Shown in pieces: positions 56,519 to 64,000 of a stretch of DNA of 64,000 nt; position 1 is the stretch's first letter; the number at the start of each line of letters is the position of its first letter. A model generated the notes under the pieces. It was not told the origin of the DNA and ran no database searches. It was given only the letters and a program-made list of their open reading frames with translations. The stretch is from Streptomyces olivaceus. GTDB lineage: Bacteria > Actinomycetota > Actinomycetes > Streptomycetales > Streptomycetaceae. The position numbers and the translations under genes were made by a program. The stretch lies in contig NZ_JOFH01000027.1 in the NCBI RefSeq assembly GCF_000721235.1, positions 186,001-250,000 on the forward strand, read 5' to 3'.

Positions 56519-56548
56519 TTGACACCCTCCCTTGGTCTAGTCCATTGT
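56519..56548 (+). promoter_or_regulatory. Plus-strand promoter with second dre overlapping it
   Basis: TTGACA at 56519 and CATTGT at 56543 are separated by 18 bp. CTTGGTCTAGTCCATT at 56531-56546 lies between and over the -10 element and matches the dre core at 11 of 12 positions. DasR bound here would block transcription toward the biosynthetic operon. Confidence 0.6.
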
Positions 56549-56575
56549 GAGGCGCACGTTCGGCGAGGGACACCT

Positions 56576-56722
56576 GTGACAGCCGTTTCCGCGCCGGGCG
56601 CCTGCCGCGGCCGACTGCGAAGCCGCCCGCGCGGCGACACCTCCCGTACGACGACTTCCGTGACGACCACCCCGGACGAGACGACCCCTTTGGACGAGAG
56701 CGTGGACCGGGCGACGCCCTGA
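56576..56722 (+). CDS. Possible 48-codon leader ORF
   Basis: GTG 56576 has GAGGGA seven bases upstream. It opens a short frame: TAVSAPGACRGRLRSRPRGD, then a Thr-rich tail ending ESVDRATP, with a stop 165 bp before the dioxygenase gene. It is Arg/Thr-rich and matches nothing I know. It may be a real leader peptide or just open GC-rich sequence. The remainder of the 500-bp gap to 56886 shows no other gene. Confidence 0.25.
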   Translation: MTAVSAPGACRGRLRSRPRGDTSRTTTSVTTTPDETTPLDESVDRATP

Positions 56723-56886
56723 GCGGGGCGACCCCCCGTCCGCCGAGCCGCCCTCGTCGACCCGTTCCCGCCCCGTGACGCGAGCGGGCCCCGCTGCCAC
56801 CACCGACCTCAGGTGCGACGGCCCGACCGCCGTCGCACGCACCGCCGTTGCCCGCACGGGGCGACGGCGAGGATCTGGAGCACCCC

Positions 56887-57966
56887 ATGGCGACGCCCGA
56901 TTCCTACCTCCACCGAGCCCCGTCGGACCTGCCCTACTTCAGCGCGGACGCCGACACGTACCTGGTCCGCACCCAGTTGCGCGACCTCGACAAGACCCGG
57001 CCGCTGCGGGTGCTGTCCGAGGAGGACTTCGCCCACTGGCAGACGTACGGATACGTCGTGGTGAAGGAGGCCATACCCGCCTCCTCCGCGCGCCGGCTGC
57101 TCGACTTCGCCTGGGAGTTCCAGGGCCTCGACCCCGAGCGCCCCGACACCTGGTACCAGGAGCGCGAGTACCGCTCCGACCTCGACCGGGAGCTGCACAT
57201 CTACGGCTTCGTCGAGGCCTACCAGCACCAGCTCATCTGGGACAGCCGCCAGGCGCAGCGCGTCTACGACGCCTTCGTCGACGTCTGGGACTGCGAGGAG
57301 CTGTGGGTCACCCTGGACCGGCTCAACCTCAACCCGCCCAACACGGGCAACCGGGACCGCGCCCTCATCGACAAGCCCGAGCGCGGCTTCGACATCGAAC
57401 TGCACTGGGACGTCGACACCACGCAGGGCGTCCTGCCCCAGCGCGTCCAGGGCATCATCGCCCTCAACGACACCAAGCCCGACCACGGCGGCTTCCAGTG
57501 CTGCCCCGAGCTGTTCCGGCGCTTCGACCGCTGGAAGGCCCTCCAGCCCGACGGCCGCGACCCCATCCGGCCCGCGATCGACCGCGAGGACATGCCCGTC
57601 GTACGGCCCGACCTGGAGGCCGGCGACCTGCTCATCTGGAACGGCCTGCTGGCCCACGGCGTCGCGCCCAACATCTCCGGCGACGGCGTGCGCGCCGTGC
57701 AGTACCTGTCGATGATGCCCGCCCTCGAGACCCACCACGCCCTGCGCGACTCCCGCGTCGACTCCTGGCGGAACCTCACCACCCCCGACTGGAACGCCAC
57801 CCTCCTCGGCGACGCCCACCGGCACGAGTCCGAGCGCTACGGCCCCGCCGAACTGACCGAACTCGGCGCCAGACTGCTCGGCCTCAAGTCCTGGCACGCC
57901 GACGCGGCCACGGACGGGGCGACCGACGAGGCCACCGGGGACGCCGCATGCGCCGCATCTGCCTGA
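56887..57966 (+). CDS. Phytanoyl-CoA dioxygenase (PhyH) family Fe(II)/2-oxoglutarate enzyme
   Basis: A 359-residue cytoplasmic oxygenase. The iron-binding HxD motif is in DIELHWDVDTTQGVLP, the distal His in WNGLLAHGVAPN, and the Arg that holds 2-oxoglutarate follows in GVRAVQYLSMMP. The N-terminal helix region (FAHWQTYGYVVVKEAIPASS) is typical of PhyH enzymes, which hydroxylate small molecules or amino acids. ATG 56887 has GGAG six bases upstream. It is the first gene of a five-gene unit; its stop lies 19 bp inside the next gene. In this setting I infer it hydroxylates the amino-acid-derived substrate of the pathway. Confidence 0.9.
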   Translation: MATPDSYLHRAPSDLPYFSADADTYLVRTQLRDLDKTRPLRVLSEEDFAHWQTYGYVVVKEAIPASSARRLLDFAWEFQGLDPERPDTWYQEREYRSDLDRELHIYGFVEAYQHQLIWDSRQAQRVYDAFVDVWDCEELWVTLDRLNLNPPNTGNRDRALIDKPERGFDIELHWDVDTTQGVLPQRVQGIIALNDTKPDHGGFQCCPELFRRFDRWKALQPDGRDPIRPAIDREDMPVVRPDLEAGDLLIWNGLLAHGVAPNISGDGVRAVQYLSMMPALETHHALRDSRVDSWRNLTTPDWNATLLGDAHRHESERYGPAELTELGARLLGLKSWHADAATDGATDEATGDAACAASA

Positions 57967-59276
57967 CCCTGCCCACCAACCGGCACTGCCCGGAGACGAT
58001 CGCGGCCCTCGGCGCGGAAGCCGCCCACGCCGCCGACCACTTCGACGTCGAGGTCCATCTGCTGGTCCTCGACTCCTGCGGGCCCGCGGACCACGCCGCC
58101 CACGCCGACGCCGTACGGCGCCTGCCCGCGCACCCCCGGATCACCGCGCACCACCTCGACGAGGCCGGCCAGCGCGACTTCCTGGCCCGCGTGACGGCAC
58201 GCTCCGGCAGCGCCAAGCCCGAGCTGCTGCTCGACCTGATGCTCCCCGACGGACTGTCCTACGGCGCCTGCACCAACCGCGCCTTCCTGATCGCGGCCGC
58301 GCTCGGCTGCGAGTCCGTCCACCGCAGGGACTCCGACAGCCGCTACCAGAGCGTGGACGGGCGGACCGTCTTCCCCGTCCACCACGAGCTGCTCTCCCTC
58401 GGCGCACGCGCCGCCGACGCCGCGGGCGGCGTCACCGAGCCGGTCCGCCTCCCGGACGACCTCCTCGGCCGGCGGGTCGCCATGGTCGGCAGCTCCTTCG
58501 TCGGCGAACTCTCCGTCGACATCGCGCGGATACGGGACGCCGACCCCGCCGTCTACCACGACGTCGTCTCCCTCTGGGCGCCGGAGGACTGGTCCGCCGA
58601 GCAGAAGCGCGCCCTCGTGGAGGAGTCCTTCGCCGGCGCGGGCACCGAGCCCTTCACGGCGGACCGCTCGCTGCTGACCGTGGTCGACCCCATGCGGGTC
58701 GACATGTGCAACATCGCCTTCCACGGCCCGAGCGTCAGCGAACGCGTGCCGCTGCCACCGGCCCGGGACACCATCGGCAGCGACTACTTCCTCATCCACC
58801 TCGTGCACGACGCGCGGCTGCCCGGCGTGCTCCACAACCGCAACATCGTCAACTACTACACGGGCGAACGCAGGACGGGACCCGGCTTCCTCGCCTACCA
58901 GACCCGCTTCGCCAAGTTCCTGCTGTCGATGCTCTACTTCCACTTCGTCTACGACCGGATGGCCGACGCCGGTGACGCCCTCCTGGACGCACACGGCCGG
59001 GTCCGCCCCGCCGCCGTGGCGGCCCTGGCCCGCGAGAGCACCGGCCTGGACACCGGCGAGAACGTCCGCAGGCTCGACGCCCTCGACGCCGCCTACCGCC
59101 GACTCGGCGGCCGGTACGCCGAGTTCGCCGACCACCTGGCCGGACGGCGCGCGCGCCTCCTCGACGAGGCACGCGACGACATGGCGGACTTCGCGGTGCT
59201 GACGGAGGCCTGGGAGGGGCTGGTGGCCGCCGCCGGCGACACGCCCCTGACCCGCCCGCCGGGGCGGTCCCGGTGA
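57948..59276 (+). CDS. DUF6271 family protein, GT-A-like by motif
   Basis: A 442-residue protein of unknown function. The layout by eye suggests a GT-A glycosyltransferase-type fold: an N-terminal RICLTLPTNRHCPETIAALG strand-helix, LLVLDSCGP, then YGACTNRAFLIAAALGCESV followed by HRRDSDSRY with a DxD-like DSD. FHGPSVSERVPLPPARDTIG and VLHNRNIVNYYTGERRTGPG lie further on. The C-terminal third is helical. ATG 57948 overlaps the dioxygenase end by 19 bp, and the stop overlaps the decarboxylase start by 4 bp, so translation is coupled on both sides. The glycosyltransferase idea is my inference and not a known family function. Confidence 0.8.
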   Translation: MRRICLTLPTNRHCPETIAALGAEAAHAADHFDVEVHLLVLDSCGPADHAAHADAVRRLPAHPRITAHHLDEAGQRDFLARVTARSGSAKPELLLDLMLPDGLSYGACTNRAFLIAAALGCESVHRRDSDSRYQSVDGRTVFPVHHELLSLGARAADAAGGVTEPVRLPDDLLGRRVAMVGSSFVGELSVDIARIRDADPAVYHDVVSLWAPEDWSAEQKRALVEESFAGAGTEPFTADRSLLTVVDPMRVDMCNIAFHGPSVSERVPLPPARDTIGSDYFLIHLVHDARLPGVLHNRNIVNYYTGERRTGPGFLAYQTRFAKFLLSMLYFHFVYDRMADAGDALLDAHGRVRPAAVAALARESTGLDTGENVRRLDALDAAYRRLGGRYAEFADHLAGRRARLLDEARDDMADFAVLTEAWEGLVAAAGDTPLTRPPGRSR

Positions 59277-60511
59277 GCGCGGCCGCCGGGACGGACCCGG
59301 TCAGAGCGCTGCCGACGGGCGCGGTCCTCAGCGAGCCCCTGGCCGCCGCCCTCGCCGCCGCCACCGAGGACCGGATCGTCTACGACCTGGCCGGCATCGG
59401 CCGGAGCCTGGACACCCTGCGGGCCGAACTGCCCGGCGTACAGGTGCGGTTCGCGCTCAAGGCCTGCCCGCTCGACGAGGTCCTCGGCGTCCTCGCCCGC
59501 CGGGGCGCCGGGGTCGACGCCGCCAGCCCCGGCGAGGTGGAGCAGGCGCTGCGGGCCGGGGTCCCGGCCGGGCGCGTGCACTACGGCAACACCGTCAAGT
59601 CCGACCGGCACATCGCCGAGGCGTACCGGCTGGGCGTGCGCACCTTCGCCACCGACAGCGCCGAGGACGTGGCCGCCCTCGCCGTCCACGCGCCCGGCGC
59701 CCGAGTCTTCTGCCGGGTGGCGACCGGCGGGGCGGGGGCCGTGTGGGGACTGAGCAACAAGTTCGGCTGCCCGCCCGAGGACGCCGTCGACGTGCTGGCC
59801 CGGGCCCGGGACGCCGGTCTCGTCCCGGCCGGGCTGTCCGTGCACGTCGGCTCCCAGCAGATGACCGGCGAAGCCTGGCACGCCGCCGTCGACGACCTGG
59901 GCGACGTACTGCGCGCCCTGGACCGGCGCGGCATCCGCGTCGACCACGTCAACCTCGGCGGCGGACTGCCCGCGCTCGGCTACCGCGACCGGCGCGGCGC
60001 GCTCCTCGACCCGCCGCTGGACAAGATCTTCCGGGTGATCCGGGAGGGCACGGACGAACTGCGCCGCGTCCACGGGGGTCCCCTGGACTTCGTCGTCGAA
60101 CCGGGGCGGCACCTCGTCGCCGACCACGGCGCGATCCGCGCCCACGTCACCCGCCTCGCCGAGCGCCGCGGAGCGGGCGGCGAGCGGCAGTACTGGCTCT
60201 ACCTGAGCTGCGGCAAGTTCAACGGACTCTACGAGATGGACGCGCTCCAGTACCCCCTGCACTTCCCGGGCCACACCGCAGGGCCGCGGGTGCCCGCCGT
60301 CGTCGCCGGACCCACCTGCGACAGCGACGACGCCTACTCCCACGAGGAGGGACTGGTCCGGGTACCCGCCGCGCTGGCCTCCGGCGACCCGGTCTGGGTG
60401 CTGTCCTGCGGCGCGTACGCGACCAGCTACACCACCCTCGGATTCAACGGCTTCGCCCCGCTCCCGCACGCCTGGGCCGACCGCCCGGAGGGGACCGGCG
60501 CCGATGGATGA
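59273..60511 (+). CDS. PLP-dependent type III amino acid decarboxylase
   Basis: A 412-residue enzyme of the ornithine/diaminopimelate decarboxylase family (alanine-racemase barrel fold). The PLP lysine is in VRFALKACPLDEVLG. The glycine-rich phosphate loop is in HVNLGGGLPALGY, the PLP-binding FVVEPGRHLVADHG follows, and the active-site cysteine is in AGPTCDSDDAY; CGAYATSYTT is near the end. It lacks obvious DapDC-specific features and looks closer to ODC-like enzymes. It would convert an amino acid, perhaps hydroxylated by the upstream dioxygenase, into an amine. GTG 59273 overlaps the previous stop; its own stop lies 8 bp inside the acetyltransferase gene. Confidence 0.9.
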   Translation: MSAAAGTDPVRALPTGAVLSEPLAAALAAATEDRIVYDLAGIGRSLDTLRAELPGVQVRFALKACPLDEVLGVLARRGAGVDAASPGEVEQALRAGVPAGRVHYGNTVKSDRHIAEAYRLGVRTFATDSAEDVAALAVHAPGARVFCRVATGGAGAVWGLSNKFGCPPEDAVDVLARARDAGLVPAGLSVHVGSQQMTGEAWHAAVDDLGDVLRALDRRGIRVDHVNLGGGLPALGYRDRRGALLDPPLDKIFRVIREGTDELRRVHGGPLDFVVEPGRHLVADHGAIRAHVTRLAERRGAGGERQYWLYLSCGKFNGLYEMDALQYPLHFPGHTAGPRVPAVVAGPTCDSDDAYSHEEGLVRVPAALASGDPVWVLSCGAYATSYTTLGFNGFAPLPHAWADRPEGTGADG

Positions 60512-61094
60512 GACCGTGCGCGTACGGCTCCTCGCCGACCGGGACTGGGACGCCGTGGTCGCGCTGGAGCGGGACGCCTACAGCGGCCTCGGCCTGTCGG
60601 AGGACCGGGCCGCGCTGCAGTCCCGGGCGGCGGCGTCGCCGGACACCTGCTTCGTCGTGGACGTCGGCCCCCGCACCGCCGGCTACGTCCTCGCCCTGCC
60701 CTACCCGCCGCACCGCTACCCCGACCTGGCCCGGACGGAGGACGCGGAACCGCCGGCGCACCCGTCCGGCTCGTCCAGCCCGTCCAGCGGGTCCGGTGGC
60801 TGGGGCAACCTCCACCTGCACGACATCGTCGTGGCGCCCGGCCTGCGCCGGCGCGGGCTCGCCAGCCACCTCCTGCACCACCTCACCGGCACGGCCAGGG
60901 CCCGCGGCGACGAGCGGATCTCGCTGGTCGCCGTGGGCGGCACCGAAGGCTTCTGGACGGCGCGCGGCTTCGTCGCCCAGCCCGGCGTCGTGCCCGCCGG
61001 CGCGTACGGCGGCGGGGCCGTCTACATGTCCAAGCCGGTCCCGGCCCGTCCGTCCCCGTCCCCGCCCGCAACCACCCTGCGCGAAGTGAGCTGA
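60504..61094 (+). CDS. GNAT-family N-acetyltransferase
   Basis: A 196-residue acetyltransferase. The acetyl-CoA loop is in LHDIVVAPGLRRRGLASHLL (RRRGLA), preceded by the beta-4 strand. The C-terminal FWTARGFV matches the beta-6/7 region of GNAT proteins. A serine/proline-rich insert (SGSSSPSSGSGG) interrupts the middle and a low-complexity Pro tail ends the protein. In this operon it probably acetylates the amine made by the decarboxylase, or protects the cell by modifying the product. ATG 60504 overlaps the previous gene by 8 bp; its stop shares a base with the transporter start. Confidence 0.88.
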   Translation: MDETVRVRLLADRDWDAVVALERDAYSGLGLSEDRAALQSRAAASPDTCFVVDVGPRTAGYVLALPYPPHRYPDLARTEDAEPPAHPSGSSSPSSGSGGWGNLHLHDIVVAPGLRRRGLASHLLHHLTGTARARGDERISLVAVGGTEGFWTARGFVAQPGVVPAGAYGGGAVYMSKPVPARPSPSPPATTLREVS

Positions 61095-62311
61095 TGCGCG
61101 TGTCCCGCCTGAACGACCCCTTCCTGCGCGGCCAGTTGGCGATCGCCGCGCTCTTCCTCTCCCTGGGATTCCAGTACGCCACCTGGGCGGCCCGGATCCC
61201 GGTGCTCAAGTCCGACCTGGACCTGAGCGCGGGCGAGGTGGGTGTGCTCCTGATGGCCGCGGGGGTCGGCTCGGCGGTGACGTTCCCCGCAGTGGCGTAC
61301 CTGATGCGCCGCCTGGGCTCGCGCCGCCTGGCCCTGCTCTCCCAGCTCGGCCTGGCCCTCGCGCTGCCCGCCCTCGCGGCGGCCCCCAACTACCCGGTGG
61401 CCCTCCTGGTCATGTGCGCGGACGGCGTCCTGGTCGGCGGCCTGAACGTGGCCATGAACGCGCAGGGCGCGGCCCTGGAGACACGGCACGAACGCAACAC
61501 GATGGCGAGGCTGCACGCCACATTCAGCGCCGGTTCCCTGCTCGCCGCCCTCGTCGCCTCCGGCATGACCGCGGCGACCGACTCGGTCCTGGCCCACTTC
61601 GGCGTCGCCGCGGTCCTCCTGGCGGCCCTGAACCTGACGTCCCGCACGGGCCTGCTGGAGCAGGACGCCCCCGCGCAGGACGCCCCCGCCGAGGACACCC
61701 CGGCCGAGACCGCCGCCCCGGAACCGGCCCGGCGCCGATGGACCCTCCCCTCCCGCCTGACCCTGTGGATGTGCTGCGCGATGGTCTTCGGCACGGTCGC
61801 CGAGGGGGCCATGAACGACTGGTCCGCCCTCTACCTCAGGGACGTCGCCGAGGCCTCGGCGGAACTGGCCCCGCTGGGCATCGCCGTCGTCTCCGGCATG
61901 ATGGTCGTCGCCCGTGTCTTCGCCGACGGCTGGCGCGCCCGCTGGGGCGACGGCCGCGTCGTCCTCGTCGGCAGCACCGCGGCCGGCGCCGGTCTCGCCG
62001 CCGCCCTGGTCAGTGGCGGTGTCGCGCCCGCCCTCGCCGGGTTCGCCTGCATGGGCCTGGGCATCGCCGCCGTGACCCCCTGCGTCTACGCCGCCGCGGC
62101 CCGGCAGGGGTCGGACGCGCTGACGCTGGTCGCCGCCATGGGCACCACCGGCCTGCTGGCCGGCCCGCCCCTGATCGGCTTCATCGCGAGCGCGAGCAGC
62201 CTCGCCTGGGGCATGGGCGCGGTGGCCGCGTCCGCCGTCGCCGTCGCCCTGTGCGGCACCCGTATCCGCTGGACCGCGACGCCGGTCGTGCGGGAGGAGG
62301 CGGCCGCCTGA
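61094..62311 (+). CDS. MFS transporter
   Basis: A 405-residue transporter with twelve predicted helices and a charged central loop (DAPAQDAPAEDTPAETAAPE) between helices 6 and 7. The conserved A-like motif is LMRRLGSRRLALLSQ, and the first helices read AIAALFLSLGFQYATWAARI. It belongs to the same broad group as sugar/drug-efflux permeases often annotated as FucP/YbjJ-like. Ending a pathway operon, it is most likely the exporter of the product, which is inference. ATG 61094 overlaps the acetyltransferase stop (TGATG). It converges on the STAS gene with 21 bp between stops. Confidence 0.9.
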   Translation: MRVSRLNDPFLRGQLAIAALFLSLGFQYATWAARIPVLKSDLDLSAGEVGVLLMAAGVGSAVTFPAVAYLMRRLGSRRLALLSQLGLALALPALAAAPNYPVALLVMCADGVLVGGLNVAMNAQGAALETRHERNTMARLHATFSAGSLLAALVASGMTAATDSVLAHFGVAAVLLAALNLTSRTGLLEQDAPAQDAPAEDTPAETAAPEPARRRWTLPSRLTLWMCCAMVFGTVAEGAMNDWSALYLRDVAEASAELAPLGIAVVSGMMVVARVFADGWRARWGDGRVVLVGSTAAGAGLAAALVSGGVAPALAGFACMGLGIAAVTPCVYAAAARQGSDALTLVAAMGTTGLLAGPPLIGFIASASSLAWGMGAVAASAVAVALCGTRIRWTATPVVREEAAA

Positions 62312-62332
62312 GTACGGGGCGCCGCACGCCGC

Positions 62333-62692
62333 TCAGGGTGCCGGGTGTGCCTGCCGGACCGCCGCGTCCGTGGTCGAGGCCAGCGGCAGGTGGTCCGCGG
62401 TGCCGGTGATCCGGAACAGCCGTGCCACGGTCGGGTGGAAGGGCCCGGAGACGGCCAGCCTTCGCCCCTGCTCCGCGTACCGCAGCCGGGCTTCGAGGAG
62501 CAGGTTGAGGAGACTGGAGTCGGCGAACTCGGTCCCGGACAGGTCCACCACCGTCACAGGGGCGTTCGCCCGCCAGGCCCGCGCCATCGACTCGTGGAGC
62601 TCGTTGACCACGTCGATGTCGACCTCTCCGGCGACCGCCACCACGAACGCCTGTTCGCTCTCTCTGACTGTGACCAGCTGTTCGTCGCTCAT
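62333..62692 (-). CDS. STAS-domain anti-sigma factor antagonist
   Basis: A 119-residue single STAS domain of the SpoIIAA/RsbV/BldG type. Strands FVVAVAGEVDIDVV and VTVVDLSGTEFADSSLLNLL are characteristic. The phosphorylated serine is expected in the ADSSLL segment. Such proteins free sigma factors by binding anti-sigma kinases when unphosphorylated, and are reactivated by SpoIIE-type phosphatases. One such phosphatase is encoded divergently next door, suggesting a functional pair. ATG 62692 is used; GTG 62701 is possible. Confidence 0.9.
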   Translation of the reverse strand: MSDEQLVTVRESEQAFVVAVAGEVDIDVVNELHESMARAWRANAPVTVVDLSGTEFADSSLLNLLLEARLRYAEQGRRLAVSGPFHPTVARLFRITGTADHLPLASTTDAAVRQAHPAP

Positions 62693-62880
62693 GCTCCGCA
62701 CTCTGCCAGCTCGTGTTCATCGGCTCCAAGACGGCCCCGTGTGACGTCCCTCCCGCGGAACGCGAGGTCACCGGTGGTACTCGTCCTGCCGCCCGGGCGG
62801 GTTGCCCGGGTGCAAGGATTGCGGGATAGTTGTCACTCGGCAAGTTAATGTGTGAAGACCGCGCGCGTGAGGTGAGGTGA

Positions 62881-62898
62881 GGGCCCGGATCCGGGCCC
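62881..62898. promoter_or_regulatory. 18-bp perfect palindrome just before the phosphatase start codon
   Basis: GGGCCCGGATCCGGGCCC ends 7 bp before ATG 62906 and follows a GAGGTGAGG run. As RNA it would fold tightly next to the translation start; as DNA it could be an operator. Confidence 0.5.
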
Positions 62899-62905
62899 CC
62901 GATCG

Positions 62906-64000
62906 ATGGCTGTTCTCCCGGAGGGTGCCGGCACGGACACCGCTGACGCGGTGGGTGCCGCGAACGCCCCGTACCCGGTGGTGGTCGTGGACGCGGCGGG
63001 ACGGGTCGTACAGCTCAACGACGCGGCCTCGGCGCTGCTGCCGGCCGCCCGCCTCCACGAGCCGCTGTCCTCGCCCGCCTGGCTCGCCCGCGCGCAGCAC
63101 TCCGAAGGGCCCGGCGACGTCAACGGCGCGTGGGGCGGACGCCACTTCTCGGCACAGCGCACCCGCCTCGCCGGCGGCGGCACGGCATGGTGGCTGGTGG
63201 ACGAGACCGCCTACCGGTCGGTGGCGGCGGAACTCGCCGCCGAGCGGGAGCGCACCCGCTTCCTGGCGGAGGCGTCCAGCGCCCTGCTGTCCTCGCTGAA
63301 CCTGGACCGCTGCATGGAGGTGACCGCGAGCCTGGCCGCCGACCACCTGGCCGACGCCGCGCTGGTCGTCGCCCCGGCCGGGGGCCGCAGACTGCCCGTG
63401 GTCGTCTGCGACCAGGACGGACGTCTCGCCCACGTCGCGGTGTCCGGCACGCCGGATTCCGTGCCGGGACTGGCCGAGGCGCTGCGCGGTTTCCCGCCGG
63501 TGCCCTCGCGCTGGATAGATCCCGCCACCGCCCCCGACTGGCTCGTCCCCGAGGGCTTCGGGCCGGTCGGCTCACTGGTCGTCACCCCCCTGCCCGGACA
63601 CGGCGTGCCGGCCGGTGCGCTGATCCTGTTGCGCCGGGCGCGGCAGAGCGCCTTCAGCGCGTCGGAGGAGGCCTTCGCCGGGCTGTTCGCCGCCCGCGCC
63701 GGTGCGGCGCTGTCCGCCGCGCGGCTGTACGCCGAGCAGAACGCCGTCGCGGACACCCTCGTCCAGGCCCTCCTCCCGCCGACGCTGCACCGGGTGGAGG
63801 GAGTGGAGTTCGCCGGCGGTTACCGGGCCAGCGTGGACACCGACCTGATCGGCGGCGACTTCTACGACGTCCACCCGCCCGGCGAGGACTGCCCCGAGAC
63901 CCTCGCCGTGCTGGGAGACGTGGCGGGCAAGGGGCTGGAGGCCGCCGTGCTCACCGGCAGGATCCGCAACACGCTGCACGCCCTGCTCCCGATGGCCGAC
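62906..64000 (+). CDS. SpoIIE-type PP2C phosphatase with PAS and GAF domains (runs off right edge)
   Basis: The first 365 codons of a regulatory phosphatase; no stop appears before the edge. A PAS-like sensor (~20-115: YPVVVVDAAGRVVQLNDAAS) is followed by a GAF-like domain (~125-270: RFLAEASSALLSSLNLDRCM). The SpoIIE/PP2C domain then starts, with LVQALLPPTLHRVEGVEFAG, the metal-binding DLIGGDFYDV and VLGDVAGKGLEAA. These proteins dephosphorylate STAS antagonists; the divergent STAS gene is a likely target. ATG 62906 is the first start after an in-frame stop, although an 18-bp palindrome separates it from the purine-rich GAGGTGAGG. Confidence 0.93.
   Translation, partial: MAVLPEGAGTDTADAVGAANAPYPVVVVDAAGRVVQLNDAASALLPAARLHEPLSSPAWLARAQHSEGPGDVNGAWGGRHFSAQRTRLAGGGTAWWLVDETAYRSVAAELAAERERTRFLAEASSALLSSLNLDRCMEVTASLAADHLADAALVVAPAGGRRLPVVVCDQDGRLAHVAVSGTPDSVPGLAEALRGFPPVPSRWIDPATAPDWLVPEGFGPVGSLVVTPLPGHGVPAGALILLRRARQSAFSASEEAFAGLFAARAGAALSAARLYAEQNAVADTLVQALLPPTLHRVEGVEFAGGYRASVDTDLIGGDFYDVHPPGEDCPETLAVLGDVAGKGLEAAVLTGRIRNTLHALLPMAD

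Overview
This window is Streptomyces chromosomal DNA. It has very high GC with strong third-position bias and frequent GTG starts. It carries Streptomyces hallmarks: XRE/DUF397 pairs, DasR-type operators, an xylFGH locus with a ROK regulator, and STAS/SpoIIE signalling. From about 23.9 kb to the right end the gene order (murA-like, acnA, GH92, ngcEFG, ROK, xylFGH, dxs, permease, fadBA, RNase D, DUF3000, hemE, GH3) resembles, from memory, the S. coelicolor core region around SCO5998-SCO6040. No search was run.

Region 1 (1-23.9 kb) is accessory. It starts with the 5' part of a type I polyketide synthase (minus strand, running off the left end), preceded by a fatty-acid-hydroxylase-type membrane enzyme. 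Next is a graveyard of truncated and frameshifted helicase/ATPase genes (3.8-6.0 kb). An intact defence-like block follows: a beta-family protein, a two-gene EACC1 plus caspase-helicase operon, an anti-sigma-type ATPase, and an XRE/DUF397 pair. An IS1380-type element then interrupts a gene downstream of a large RHS polymorphic-toxin gene with a T7SS-type N-terminus; the RHS gene itself carries one frameshift. A DUF6183 protein, a secreted lytic-transglycosylase-like protein and an AbiEii-type toxin gene (frameshifted in a G6 tract) with its partner close the region.

Region 2 (23.9-32.7 kb) has an HTH-MurA fusion gene, a DUF4236 protein, aconitase acnA with a rich promoter, and a secreted GH92 alpha-mannosidase. 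An ATCTC-N6-GAGAT palindrome occurs both upstream of the HTH-MurA gene and in the acnA promoter.

Region 3 (32.9-41.4 kb) is a sugar-uptake region: ngcEFG for N,N'-diacetylchitobiose/GlcNAc with a DasR-like operator, the ROK regulator rok7B7, and the xylose transporter xylFGH.

Region 4 (41.6-56.4 kb) is core metabolism: dxs, an amino acid permease, a NYN/PIN-like protein, a predicted propeller protein, the fatty-acid oxidation pair, RNase D, an atypical LuxR response regulator, DUF3000, hemE and a GH3 glucosaminidase.

Region 5 (56.4-62.3 kb) is a tightly overlapping operon with no function I recognise: an Fe(II)/2OG dioxygenase (PhyH), DUF6271 (GT-A-like by eye), a PLP amino-acid decarboxylase, a GNAT acetyltransferase and an MFS exporter. 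It is divergent from the GH3 gene, and two DasR-like operators lie between them. This looks like a compact biosynthetic locus possibly under GlcNAc/DasR control. The window ends with a STAS antagonist and the 5' part of a SpoIIE-type phosphatase.

The two strongest candidates for something new are the EACC1/caspase-helicase operon (7.3-11.7 kb) and the dioxygenase-DUF6271-decarboxylase-GNAT-MFS operon (56.9-62.3 kb).
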